This document shows positions 47,015 to 58,695 of a stretch of 60,000 bases of DNA, one piece after another. The stretch spans positions 32,030,283 to 32,090,282 of the forward strand of contig OU612066.1 in the NCBI GenBank assembly GCA_914767715.1, in the 5' to 3' direction. The position numbers and the translations under genes were made by a program. The stretch is from Membranipora membranacea (Eukaryota; Bryozoa; Gymnolaemata; Cheilostomatida; Membraniporidae). The notes below the pieces were generated by a model that made no database searches, was not told the origin of the DNA, and worked only from the letters and a program-made list of their open reading frames with translations. Within the stretch, counting starts at the first letter, position 1, and the number at the start of each line of letters is the position of its first letter.

Positions 47015-50000
47015 ATGCTCCATTGTTTGCCTGCACTAAATCAGGATACTAATCTTATTAAACTATCTGACCAATGCATATCTACAGCATTGAAGTATGC
47101 CCAGCAGTATTCTGATCTAATTGAGCCATATAAGACAATAGGGCATTTACTACTGAGTCTGTCAAACACCAGTAAAGAAGAAGAGCAGCCTGTCACATCG
47201 ACTCCTTCCACATCAACAGCTAGAACACTGGCACCAGCCTTTGATGTATACTGTCATGAGGAATGCTACAAGAAGTTCACTCATGTAAGGATACTGGCGA
47301 GCTGCAGGAAAAGAAAGAAGGTGAGGCTCATTTATTTTAAGATGGTACAGCCATCCATAAAAGCCTAAATTGACCACCACCATGCAATCAACTTCAATCC
47401 CTGCAGATGATAAATCCCACTGTCTACTAAACTGCAACATTTATAGAGTACTTTATGCTTTTTCACAAGCCTTGTATTGCATCATGAGTCGACACTGAGT
47501 TCCATTGTGAAACATGTTTGTTATGTCGCTTCCATTGACTGAGAGTGAGTGAGGGCAAGGTACCACACAAAGTACACCAGTGTGTTAGCCTAGCTAAAAG
47601 TTAGAAATATCTCTCTCTCTATCTCATCAGCTAATGTTGCTGGTCATGTATCAACATTTGGAAAGTCACCGGTTAGTCTTTACTAATCATATTCATCAAT
47701 TATGCAGACCCCTTCCGATGGAAATGATGAGGATGATGAAGAAGAAAAAAGTCCAGAAAACAAAAGACGTCGACTAGCAGGATCATCTTCTATCGTGCTC
47801 CCGAAGATATGTATCATATGTAAGAATGAAAAGAAGAGAATAACCAAGAAAGGAAAGATAGTTTATGAACAGCTCTCACTCACGCGGTCAAAAACTGCAG
47901 GTAGCTTTTTCACACATTATGGCCTAATTCAAACCATTTCAACCTATCTTTTTAACTTCCAGGCAATGCCTGCAAACCAGATGCTTGAACCTACTCTTAA
48001 ATACTCAAAGTTGGAAGCCAACTACTGCGAAGCCCAAGCAGTATACCGTACAGCGCACCTAAGTAGTATCTAGACTAGTATTATATTATGTACTTAACTA
48101 ACTTTGTACCCTTGATAAATATAAGTAAGTTCTTAGAACTTTTACCCAGATATATATTGTTATCTTATGTGATTATAGGCAGTCTCTTATTGAAAGCCCA
48201 AGAGAAACAGGACCAGAACATCCTGCGAGAGCTCTCATGGAGTGATGCAGTGGCACAGGAAGGGCGTTACCATGTTTCTTGCTACATACGCTACTGTGAA
48301 AACACCAAGTGGGTTGGCTGACCTACAATAGTAATTTTGACCTTATTTGACTCTAACTGACAAAACCTAGACCGTGAGTCAGTTCACAGGTCATTTGCAA
48401 TATGACAAACTTCGTTACTATGAACTAATTCAATAGCGTTGAATTAACCCTATTACGTGATATTGTATTGTTATCTATACACTCTTGTTACTAGTTACGT
48501 CAAATATCTGGTGAGTATTGGTGATAGTTTTCTGCTGTGTGGGTAAATCTCTGGTAGATCATCAACGCTTAGCATGCTGTGTGATACAATTTATAAACGT
48601 GATTTGCATAACTCTTTAACTGCTGCTAAAGGATCTCATCTCTGCGTTAGTCCAAACCAAAGCTAGCTTGTGATTACCTTGAATAACTTGCATTGTCACT
48701 GATTGACCTGCCTGACTAACTACTATATTATTTGCGTGAGCTAACTTCAACCCATTCTCAACTTGTGTTTGTGAAATAAACCCACATTCTTTCTTGTCAT
48801 ATCACTATACAGCTAGACTATATGTACTATATGTATCACAGAAGGCTTCTACTTGTTCTGTAACATAGTAAGGTCTAAGATCATCGCTAATCATCAGATT
48901 ATGAAGTACACTGATTTATACAAACTCTACAAAGATCTTATGTCTGGCTACCCTAATGAGACGACAGAAATGTGAGTACATGTATATGTCTAATGTATTG
49001 ATATAATATAATATCAAATGGTCGCATATTTTGTCAGTGATATATGCTATACCCTTTTCCTGTTGAGATTGAGACAAAATGTGTGCTTGAAGCAGTTTGA
49101 ATGCGAGCCAAGGTTATACAAGAACGCTTGAAGACACTCCTACTGCCAGCAAGTAACACTTCTATTACAGGTCAATGAAGTTGAAGTGCTAGTATTAAAT
49201 GTATATTATTTCTCTGAACTGTTTCACAGGCCAAACAGGTTGAAAGAACGGCTGTAGAGTACTATACCTGACCTGATATTTAAGGGATCGAAAAGTGCGA
49301 AAGATTCTTTCATGGTGTATCATGAAGACACAGATCTATCTAGCGCACTGCCTCAGTCGATGATGACCTCTCTCACTAGTATCGAACAGGATACAGAATC
49401 TGAAGAAGAATCTTTCAAAGAGACCTTTATCATACAGCAAAAGGTATTAACTGTATTAACTGTACTGGCCAGTTGCCAGAAATACATTCCTGTCAATCTA
49501 TACAATCTCCTAGCAATAATCACAATATATGAAGTTAGAGAGCAATGTACACAAAAGAATTCTCTCCCTCTCGCAGGACTACTAAAGGGCGTGTTGCAAC
49601 CCCAAAAGCAATCGCATGTGGTATGACCCCGCATCACTACTCTGGTTAGAAGAGCGTTAGTTCTCTAATCGCAGGTCTTGGTCATTCTGTCGGCTATCAT
49701 ACATAACTCAGAATGGAGACCGCAATTGCCATGCAGCGGCTCACTGACAGTATTCTTCAAGGGTTCAAAGAAGGCAAGTGGACGGTTCTGGTGTGGGACA
49801 ACATCGACTTTAGCGAGGAGACACTGACTGGTGCTGGAACTACACATTTTGTAAATGACATCATGCTTCAGAACTCAATCGACCAGACACAGAGTCATGC
49901 TTCTCATGATAGTGGGATTGACATTCGAAGGTCTCATTGTAAGCTACCTGAGCAAGACAAAGGGATCGTAGGAGTGGTACATTCCAGACGTCAGGGGCCC

Positions 50001-53000
50001 ACTGACATCACTACAGTAGACAGTATGAGTACAGAATCTTCCAAGCCGGTTTCTTTGTGGGATGTCGCATATCTGCTCATAAAATATGTGTACCACGAAC
50101 CCTCATCTCTCCCCAACTGGAAACACTTCAACCAGCTTGCACATACTGATACAACTCACCGCCAAAAGTCAGCCATTCACTATCTGCCTATAATCCAGGC
50201 CCCTGCTACGCAAATGGACACTGTGAACACTATCCTTGTCAGAAGTCTTGAGATGGCAGACAACCTAAAGTTACCCAAGGTTGTGCTAGTTTTCGACCAG
50301 GCCATTTATGCTAAAGTTCAGGAGTTGCGCTGGTTAAATCCGCTCTATAAGTCACGCGTAGTAGTCCGACTAGGCGAGTTCCACACTTTGATGTCATACA
50401 TCTCTATAATGGGGAAACGCTTTGAGGCTGGAGGCTTAGGAGATTTGATGGTTGAGTCTGGAATAGTGGCAGCAGGATCATTGTCGGCTGTGATGAGCGG
50501 TAAACACTACAATCAAGCAATCAGATCTCACAGACTTCTTTATGAGGCCCTCTCACGTCTCAGAATCTCACAGTTTATGGCGGACAATGATGGTGCCAAT
50601 AGATACATGATGGAGGCTGATACTATGTCTACGACCTACAAAGACTCATATTTTATGGATAACAATCAGACCAAGCTAGAATATTTCTGGGACCAATACA
50701 GTAACTATGTAACACAACAAAGTCTCGCCTCTCCGACCTATCAGTACTGGTCTTCCTATATCGATATGGTACAGCTCCTACTCTTTCTTCGAGCTACAAG
50801 GCTATCTAACTGGGATCTACACCTCAGCACCATCAAGCAGATGTTACCATGGTACTTTGCCTACAACCGGACTAACTACAGCAGGTAAGCTATAATATTA
50901 GTCAGGGTAGCATTCATATGTCAACAACTATGTAGTCATCCACCTTGAACTTTCAATCTTTCTGCTGGTGGGTGTGTGTCACTAACCCCCAAACATGTGT
51001 TAGCAACCTGCCGTGAAAGTCATATTTGATGGGTTTCTCCTATTCCTGGGACCTGATCATGAGCTTATTTTAGTAAACACTACTATGACTACTATGTTTT
51101 ATGTTGTTGATTACATTCATGACCCAATGAATTTAAATCCTTTTCAGGTTTTTACCGGTATACCATGGTGAGATGCTGTCACTCGATGCCAGTGACACTG
51201 AAGAGATGAAAAAGTTTTTCACGGTCCACAGACATGATATTCCGTTCTCAGGAACAGCCATGGATCAGTGTATCGAACAAACCATAAATAGATCATGCAA
51301 AACCTCTGGCGGAGTGAAGGGTATCACTCTAAATCCAGGTAAATTAAATCACATTTCAGTCTAATCATACTGCGCTTATTGCAGCAGGTCACTCACCTTG
51401 ATTTTACTCCAAAGTAACTCACGTGTACGAAAAGTTACATTTCAAAACGTTTCAAAAATGTATGATACATGGGAAGATAGAACTTACCAAAGAAGCAGAG
51501 TTAAAAGTTTGAAAAAATTCACTTGAAACATTATCACCGATCTTAGCTATATTTCAAGTACTTTTGGGTTACAATGAAATGTGTTATAACAACATGATGC
51601 TTCATTCATATATGCAGGATCGATTCAGAGATGGGTGATGGCACAACCTTACAAAGCTGCACTCTCAGAATTATGTGAGGACATGGCAGGCTTATCATGT
51701 GGAGACAATCAGGAGATGAGAGATCATGACGATGCTAGGAACGAGAGTGACATTCAGACGATCCTTGACACCATAAAATCCATGGCAAACCCATTTGACA
51801 ATGAACCTGAGTTGCTTTGTATCAGCAGCCAAGTGGTTGTCTCTCCTGATATAGCCGGAGACGTCGCATCTGCCTTTGACCAAGGAAAGTCACAGTACCA
51901 GACATTTGTAAAGGAGCGGATCGTTGAGAAAACTACTGATCTGTTCGCAACCATACCAAGACTGAAACTGAAGGACTTCTCTACAAAGCAATCTCTTCCA
52001 TCCACATAACAGAACAAAGTCACTGCTGCTGTTACAGATCAGGCCCTATTCACAAGGCTACTAGTAGCTAGCCAGAGTCAATCCATAGACCTCAGAGAAT
52101 TTCTGTCGTACTCATTAGCCACACAGCCGCCTTCGTTGGCGACATCAGCAGGTGGATTACGGAAGTGCAGCAAATCCCTGTTGCTGCAGGAGTTGGAGTC
52201 CTACACAGACAGTCCTCTCTTACAAACATATGGCAAAGCTGCGATAATCATAGATGCCATGATGATAGTACGATCTCTTACTGTAAATAATGTGATGACA
52301 TTTTCTGACTTTGCTGAGGCTTTATGGGAGAGAGTCAATTCGATCGCCAATAAGCACAGTGCAAAACGACTGGATTTTGTTGTCGATGACTACAGGAAAA
52401 ACACCATTAAAGAGGGCGAAAGATCAGCAAGGGCCAAGACAGGAATGCAGAGGATCAAAATAGGAAACCCAAACCAGAACTTACAGAAACAGTGGAAGAA
52501 ATATCTCGCTCACTCTGACAACAAACAAGAACTCCTCAAGTTCCTGTTTGACTATTTTTCCTCTAACAAGCGGTTGTATGGTATAGAGGTGTATATAACC
52601 TATAAAAATCAATGTAGGACCTTATCCAGCAACTCTGATGTACCTGCACTAAAGTGTTCTCATGAATTGGCAGATACCTGACTTTTGCTTCACTCCAAGC
52701 ATGCGGCAGATGATGGGTATGAAACTGTCATTATCAGCAGTAGAGACACTGATGTGGCAGTCATCGCACTAGGTGTTATACAGCATATCAATGCTCAGCT
52801 CGGGATAATTCTGGGCACTGGCAACAAAACCCGTCTAATAGATTTAAAGGAGATGGCCGAGTCACTTGGCGCGGTGTGTTCTGCTCTCCCTTATATACAT
52901 GCCCTAACCGGATGTGACTCAGTGAGCAGCTTCTTTGCCCACAGCAAGAAGAAGGCATTTAAAACTCTAAAGAGACTGCCTGATAGTGATGTCACTGAGC

Positions 53001-53657
53001 TATCCTCAGCAGAATTTGAGCCAAGGCTAATTAAACTGAAAGCCACAGAAAAGTTTGTATGCAAGATCTATGGTGCTAAATCCAACCGGATTAATGAAGC
53101 AGCTCTTCAAGGCAGGAGACAGCGCTGAAGAGCGGCTTCCTCCTAATATGGATTGTCTCCATCTGCGCGTAAGACGGGCTTGTTATCAAGCAGCTGTGTG
53201 GCTCAGGGCACTGGAGCCGTCACCAACTCTACCCGCAGCTGATGGCCATGGACGGGTTGCCTCACAAGGAGATCTGATGGTGTGTCGGCGAAATAAAGAA
53301 GTCGCACCAAAGGATGTTCTAAAGGTAAATTTATGGTATAGATAAATTGTTTTAGGCTATCGGTTGTGTGAACCTTAGAAATTATGACCATGTACAGCTT
53401 GAACTAACACATAATCTGTATGCTCATACTTTAAAGATGGTTTGCTTCCAGTATTCAGCGATGATCTCTTCCCAACACATGTTCGTATAATCATGTATGT
53501 ATTTCCTAAACTCATACCAAAATTGTTACAGACGGTATACTGTAAATGCCAGAAGTCGGGATGTGCTGAAAAGAGGTGCTCGTGCAACAGCAAAGGACTA
53601 CCTTGCACTGATCTCTGCTCGTGTGCAAGCGGCTGTGACAATAGAGAGAGAGAGTAG
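47015..53657 (+). pseudogene. Academ-like transposase with XPG/PIN-like nuclease and CXC domain
   Basis: Exons: about 47015-47284 (HEECYKKFTH), 47708-47900 (LPKICIICKN), 48179 to about 48310 (GRYHVSCYIRYC), 48842-48971, 49230-49443, 49575-50884, 51148 to about 51340, 51618 to about 53322, 53532-53657. Order: Cys/His zinc motifs; core with VLVWDNIDFSEETLTGAGTT, VLVFDQAIYAKV and VVRLGEFHTLMS, then IEQTINRSCKTSGGVKGITL; nuclease-like part with IIIDAMMIV, FVVDDYRKNTIKEGERS, IISSRDTDVAVIAL and YIHALTGCDSVSSF; last exon a Tesmin/TSO1-type CXC domain (CKCQKSGCAEKRCSCNSKG, then CTDLCSC) ending at TAG. I recall Academ elements as pairing a DDE transposase with such a nuclease. Lesions: stops at 49255, 49647, 49704, 52007 and 52679, and a frameshift near 53100. 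Exon 48842-48971 does not join cleanly to 49230. The family name is less certain than the architecture. Confidence 0.72.
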
Positions 53658-54259
53658 GTAATTGTTATGATGCCGACACTGACTATGATAGTGACTGACC
53701 AATCAATGTAGTCCACCATCCCCACTTTAATTATACTCAATAATAAGCGTTTTTGTTGAAGTTATCTCCCCTGTATAGATTCTAATTCAGTATTTGCATG
53801 ACAAATTCATATTAATTTGATTGACGTTCTTCGTTTGTAAGTTAAGTTCTAGTTTCAACTTCATTCCACTGAATCATTGTTTAAATATTGAGTTCACTCA
53901 TTACGTTTTACTTTCTCTTTGGTCACACCTCTGTTAGAAAAGGTAACTATGAGTTGCTGACTTAACGACAGCACCAGCGCCAAGTTTACAGTTTTTGAAC
54001 TTACGACACCATGCCATCCTGTTCCTGTGGCACCAATGGAAAGGTTAATCTACAAAAAACCTGTTCCGAACACCGTTTTGCAGAATTTGAGAATTTTAGG
54101 AAAAACCATGGTCAGCTCCTGCACTATTTAAAATAAAACACTGATTACCCTGTCCCGGCTCAGTAAATAGATCATAAATATAGTTATTCAGAATTAGTTT
54201 TTTTAATATAATTGGCCATGTAAAGTGAAAATATAAAAATTATTAATTTAGTTAGTATA

Positions 54260-54530
54260 CCCTACAGGATGAAAAGTTTCATGAGAATCAATAATTCGCG
54301 ATTTCGAGAAGTTGTCTTCTCGCGATATGTTTGTCCCATTATTTTTTCTTCCAGATGATAAATTCTGAGAGTTGTCCTCTCATCTCCTTTAACTGTTGAT
54401 GCTTGGATTTTAGCGATTCCATTTAAAATTTCGCGAGGGGACAACTCCGCGAAAGTTTTATGCCGTGAAAACTTGGTCGTGAGAAGACAATCGCGAATTT
54501 TTGTTCCGCGAAATTTTTCATCCTGTAGGG
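54260..54530. mobile_element. MITE, 271 bp, TA target duplication (Tc1/mariner-type)
   Basis: Terminal inverted repeats CCCTACAGGATGAAAA (54260-54275) and its complement (ending 54530), with TA on each side (54258-54259 and 54531-54532). The interior is rich in TCGCGA-type motifs (TTCGCGATTTCGAG; TCTTCTCGCGAT; GACAATCGCGAATT), so the arms can pair further inward. There is no coding potential. TA duplication and short TIRs point to mobilisation by a Tc1/mariner-class enzyme. Confidence 0.85.
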
Positions 54531-54621
54531 TAGTTAATTCAGGTTAAGGAAAAAATTTCTACTTCAATTAAATTTGAGCCATTAATAACATACTGTTTAT
54601 TTTATATTTCCTGTTTTCCAG

Positions 54622-55310
54622 GTTTACTACAGAATCTACCATCTGACCGATGCTGATGGCAGAGAATGCGTGGTGTGCAAGAAGTTTTTAATGCATACAT
54701 ATGGACTTGACATCAACTCCCATGTAGTGATGAATGCGAGGATAATCCTTCTCTTCTTGCACCTGTGCCGGACCAAAGGGGACGCGATAAGTTGGACATT
54801 AACATATTACATGAAGGGAACGATGCTCACATCAATACCCTTCATCCATGCATATCACATTACCGGCGTGAACATGCTCCGAACATGCTATCTCCCTCAT
54901 GGCCTCACTATAACAGGTATGCATAAACATTACATCAACAACACAACCTTACATGAAGAGGGTAAACAATATGAATATTTCATTCGCTGAACTAGGAGAG
55001 GAAGAGCGTGAAGTGTGCACAGCATTGAAGATGGAAGACGAGCATCAAAATGGTAAATGGAGAATGCATCATGGAAGACTGTGAAGCATGCCAGAGATTG
55101 ATTGTGCATGTTCATCATGCCCAGAAGGCGAGGGATGCTTACAAGGTAGACAGTGAGACCGTTGTATCAGGTCGGGAAGTGAGGAGCTTGGACTTACAAC
55201 AATGATGCTGCTGAGGCTCCCAGGTTACAAGGCTGCCTGTTTCACCAAGCGTCTAGTCGCTTTTCATCAAACTTTTGCTCCTGTTGGAAAATATTGTGGA
55301 ACGACAAAGA
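54622..55310 (+). pseudogene. 'DLQ' transposase-like gene fragment
   Basis: After a TTTCCAG acceptor, the frame reads VYYRIYHLTDADGRECVVCK and HTYGLDINSHVV to about 54916. A second segment, 55050-55205, encodes GECIMEDCEACQRLIVHV, then AQKARDAYKVDS and REVRSLDLQQ. After a one-base frame change, MMLLRLPGYKAACFTKRLVA and FHQTFAPVG follow (about 55204-55290). From memory these match successive parts of a widespread arthropod/invertebrate transposase-like family: the C-x2-C...H...A-x2-AR-x-Y-x-x-D region and the SxDLQ...LP...K-x3-F core motif, whose Asp may be catalytic. Superfamily not known to me. The element stops abruptly near 55.3 kb, where HMGXB3-like sequence begins. Confidence 0.45.
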
Positions 55311-55536
55311 CAGTTTTGCCAGTGTGTCCAGATAGTTTTGACTCATTCCCAAATCTAAACGCCCTGACGTGTTTCCTACAGAGCAGCTTTTTGTTAAGAG
55401 TTGTCCATACTTTCATGACTTGTTTAGATCAGGGCATTCAGAGAGTTCAGGACTCAATCTCAAACCCGAAGAAAGCAACTTATATTTGGTTTAAATTGTT
55501 TTGTTTTATATGCTCTTTTTTTATTGCAAATGTTAT

Positions 55537-56760
55537 GGATCCTAGACAAGCTCACTGGATTAGTTGCGGGGTCTGCTGCCGTGATGCAAGTGTGTCAAAG
55601 GAGGATTGTGAGATTTTAATATCAATTCTAACAGAAAGTGAAGGCAGCTCATTGAAACCAATCGGGCCCGGTCTAGTGAAAAAGTAAGGGATCCAAAAAA
55701 ATAATCCTTTTACTCCTAGTTTTAATTATGGCGTTGTGTTCTCAGATTTGCATGATTTTTTTTGCAGGTTCTGACAGTAGCTAAATACTGTCTTACATTG
55801 TAATGTCTGACAAATTAGATGTAAAAAAAACGTAAAAATACTTTTTAATTGTGGACAATCAATGTGATTGAAAAAACTGTTTCTCTTGCTTGATTCTTCT
55901 GTTCCACAACATATCTCTCAACCTCTGTCAACTCATTCTGTTCCAGGTATAGAGATAACGCAGTCGAACAGCCTAAGTACTGTATGTGGACAGTAACTGC
56001 TGTATATTATCCTCTGGCCAATCAGCGACAGAGAATCTGTCCATGGGATGGGACCTTATAGGTATTGGGATATCTACCACTCCATCAGACGAATTGGTAA
56101 CACGACAGCTGGTGGTTCTCATCCATGGTATCCAATCTTCATGTCTCAGTTGTTGTCCAGCATATTTGAGTGGGACTCTAAAGACCTACAGCTCCTCAGA
56201 CAGGCCAAACGTCAGCAGCTAGAGCTTTTGTTTATTGTTTGTTTGTTTTGTTGGGAGGAAGCTTATGTTTGGCCTTTTGCATTTCAAAGTTTTAACAGTT
56301 CAGTACTTAGCATTTTTACCTAGCCGCAATCATTGGTTTATTCTCAAAAAGTTAAATTCATGGTGAGACAATTTACATGATTACATATTATGTATAACAA
56401 CATGCTAAATTTAAGAACTTTCTGAACAGCCTCCAGAGCGCTGTGGATCAAGCCGGTCTTCAACTCCTCTCTAAAGACTCGTATGCCACCTGGGAGAAGC
56501 AGAAGAGACATGTTCCATGCATCACTGACCCAGAGGGTATTGAATATTCAGCTCTACCACATTTCAGGACATCTAAAGAAGGGAGATATCTCTGGGAGTT
56601 CCAGATGACTCCATACTGGATAAGATGGCAGAAAGGATGGCAAAAATGTCCGGTTATGAAGAGGATAAATTCATATAAATTCATTCTTACAGGACAAAGG
56701 GTCCAGAAATTATCTTATCGTGATTGTCTTTTAGCATCAAGAACCCGTACCACCTAGGGC
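55537..56760 (+). pseudogene. HMGXB3-like transposon-derived protein, copy B
   Basis: Parts: 55537-55681 (ESEGSSLKPIGPGLVK; other frame MDPRQAHWISCGVCC), a short exon near 55768 (VLTVAKYC), about 56059-56225 (RYWDIYHSIRRIGNTTAGGS, SQLLSSIFEWDSKDLQLLRQ), and 56430 to about 56600 (YATWEKQKRHVPCITDPEGI). The latter runs directly, in a shifted frame, into GVPDDSILDKMAERMAKMSG and YEEDK (56605-56670). The last piece is the counterpart of VPDDSILENMAGWMGKM at 37.41 kb, and the WxxQ-x-HxxC piece of that at 36.8 kb. In this copy the two are fused with the intervening YR-x-ARG/FH block missing, suggesting an internal deletion. Stops and shifts make it non-functional. Assignment rests on recalled motif similarity. 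Confidence 0.5.
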
Positions 56761-57184
56761 TACTAGTGCTGGCGGTGATACCCTTCCTCTGAGCCCACAG
56801 GTTACCCTTAAGCCAGAATCTTCACTACCAGGGATGTCCCAAGGAGGAACCACTGAAACTTGCTGCAGATGTCGGTCAGCGATTATCATGTCGCGTTGGT
56901 TGTAGACCAGGCCGCATCTACTCCAGTTGATTCAAGTATGATCACAAATACCATTTATAACTCAAATTAAAGGATTTATATTATTGAGAAAAACAATGTT
57001 CGCTTGAATGAAAAAATTGAGGTCTGAATAATTGGTTTCAAAAGTTTCTGTACTGCGGTCATACCGTTCACAATATAAACCAACCAAATTTCTAGGTCCA
57101 GCGACTATAGACTCAGGTATTATTGTATATAACATCAACTGATCCTGGGTCTTGACACAGGACACAAAAATTATAACTACCCTT

Positions 57185-57720
57185 CCAGGTAGATAATAGA
57201 GCAACAGCATAATTGTTCACTAACCCTTTTCATGTTGAAAAAAAACTGGCCTAGAATCATTATGACAACACTATTGACCAGTGACTAACCACCATGGGGA
57301 TTGAATTCAACCAGAATCTTGTACTTGCTGTGATTGTTGCATAAATTTTCAATTTCTAGAATTCAGACATGCACAGAATACCGGAGCATGGACTCGTTGA
57401 AGACATCATTGAGGACCCAGTTTGCTTGGTGACCACTTTAGTGACCTGCGAAGCTTACTCAAGCCAAGTCGAAGCTAACTCAAGCCAGGTCGAAGCTAAC
57501 TCAAGTCAGGTAAGCCACACAAAAATCTTACTACCATTGCAGGTACAAAGAGCAACAGCATCTATAAATAGGTCACTAGTAATGTAACCCTTTGCATGTG
57601 CAAAAAAAGGGAACTAAGCTAGATTGATTGTGACAACACTATCCACCAGTGACTAGCCACCATGGGGTTTGAATTCAACCATTTCTAGAAATCAGACCAG
57701 CATGGCGTACCGGGCTACGA
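57185..57720 (+). repeat. Two-copy tandem duplication of about 368 bp with an exon carrying 21-bp repeats
   Basis: The block ending CCACCATGGGG-TTGAATTCAACC occurs at 57289 and 57657, with similar sequence on both sides. The first copy contains a splice-bounded exon (about 57361-57509) that encodes a hydrophilic peptide ending in three 7-residue repeats of the type SSQVEA(N/Y), from a 21-bp tandem unit. The corresponding exon of the second copy (about 57690) has lost its frame. The protein is unknown. Confidence 0.7.
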
Positions 57721-57756
57721 AGTCGTTGATGACTAGAGTGCGCTTCTCCTAGACTG

Positions 57757-57954
57757 ATGCAGGGTTTTGCATATACAGAGTTTCAAATAATCACTATGCA
57801 GGCCCTGATCAGCAAGCTCAATGAGTTTGACACCAATCAGATGGCAATACTCCACAAGAAAAACACAATGGCTGTTCCTGTCAACAGGTCATTTTGTGAC
57901 GTGCTACCAATATTGATTGAGAAAGAGACGAAAAAAGCATACTCACAGTATTGA
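57757..57954 (+). CDS. Hypothetical exon
   Basis: An open frame to a TGA near 57952-57954, with a likely acceptor just before it (ATGCAG at 57796-57801). It encodes ALISKLNEFDTNQMAILHKK and ILIEKETKKAYSQY, a hydrophilic helix-prone peptide. Not recognised. Its neighbours are similarly short unknown exons on the same strand, so it may be the end of a gene beginning near 57.3 kb. Confidence 0.25.
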   Translation: MQGFAYTEFQIITMQALISKLNEFDTNQMAILHKKNTMAVPVNRSFCDVLPILIEKETKKAYSQY

Positions 57955-58519
57955 CGTAGCCAAAAAAGACTGAGTGGTAAGCCTTCAAATTCTAGAAAAA
58001 CCTTCTTCACGCTGTGGTCAGGCAAAGAACAAAGAAACTGGTCATAGATAACACAAAGGAAGATCATTTTGCCTATCAAAAGACAGTAGTTTCGTTGCAT
58101 GGAAGGTTAACATGTAATATTATATTTAACAGATCCACATGTTATCAAATATTCTTGATGCGCTTCACAATATGATTCGATGTTTTAATCAATACGCAAC
58201 TATTTAAAACCAGCGTTTCTAACTTTTTTGTAAGTCAATTAACTGTGTCAATTTTTACAACAGAATATAATGTTTTTGAAGCTCCATGTAATAACCCTTT
58301 GAATTTCTATGTATTATGTAGCAAACTGATCACGTACTAAGCTGTTTGCTACCAGGTTCACATTTTATTATTTTTACAGCGTCAATTCCACCATCAAACA
58401 AGCAAAAGACAGTATATGCCCTGTGTTTCTGAAGCAAGATGTTCGGCCATTTTGCTAATTCCAACTAATATTTGAGCTATTGAATTATCGTATCATTCTC
58501 ACAATAATGTAGCCTGCAG
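57955..58519. other. A+T-rich, no gene recognised
   Basis: I see no supported exon or repeat. Confidence 0.35.
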
Positions 58520-58695
58520 TTAGCGCTAAGATCACAGATAATACACCTCAACATTCTGCATCATCAGAGAAGGTGGAAAATTATCAGCAAGAAGATACGC
58601 CTCAACATTCTGCATCATATGAGGTGGAAAGCCATGAGCAAGTTACCAGAAGTTTAGGCCTAACTTTCAAGAAGCTGGCCAAGAAGTGGTGCTAG
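58520..58695 (+). CDS. Hypothetical terminal exon with an internal repeat
   Basis: After a CCTGCAG acceptor the frame is open for 57 codons to TAG 58693-58695. It contains two copies of a degenerate 17-residue unit starting D-(N/T)-(T/P)PQHSAS (DNTPQHSASSEKVEN and DTPQHSASYEVES), then a basic end LTFKKLAKKWC. At DNA level the repeat unit is about 50 bases. Low-complexity, probably disordered; unknown function. Confidence 0.35.

Noticed and set aside
47947-48073. An extra exon of the Academ-like gene after TTCCAG (47963)
   Set aside because: The frame stops within a few codons, and exon 47708-47900 joins exon 48179 in perfect phase without it.
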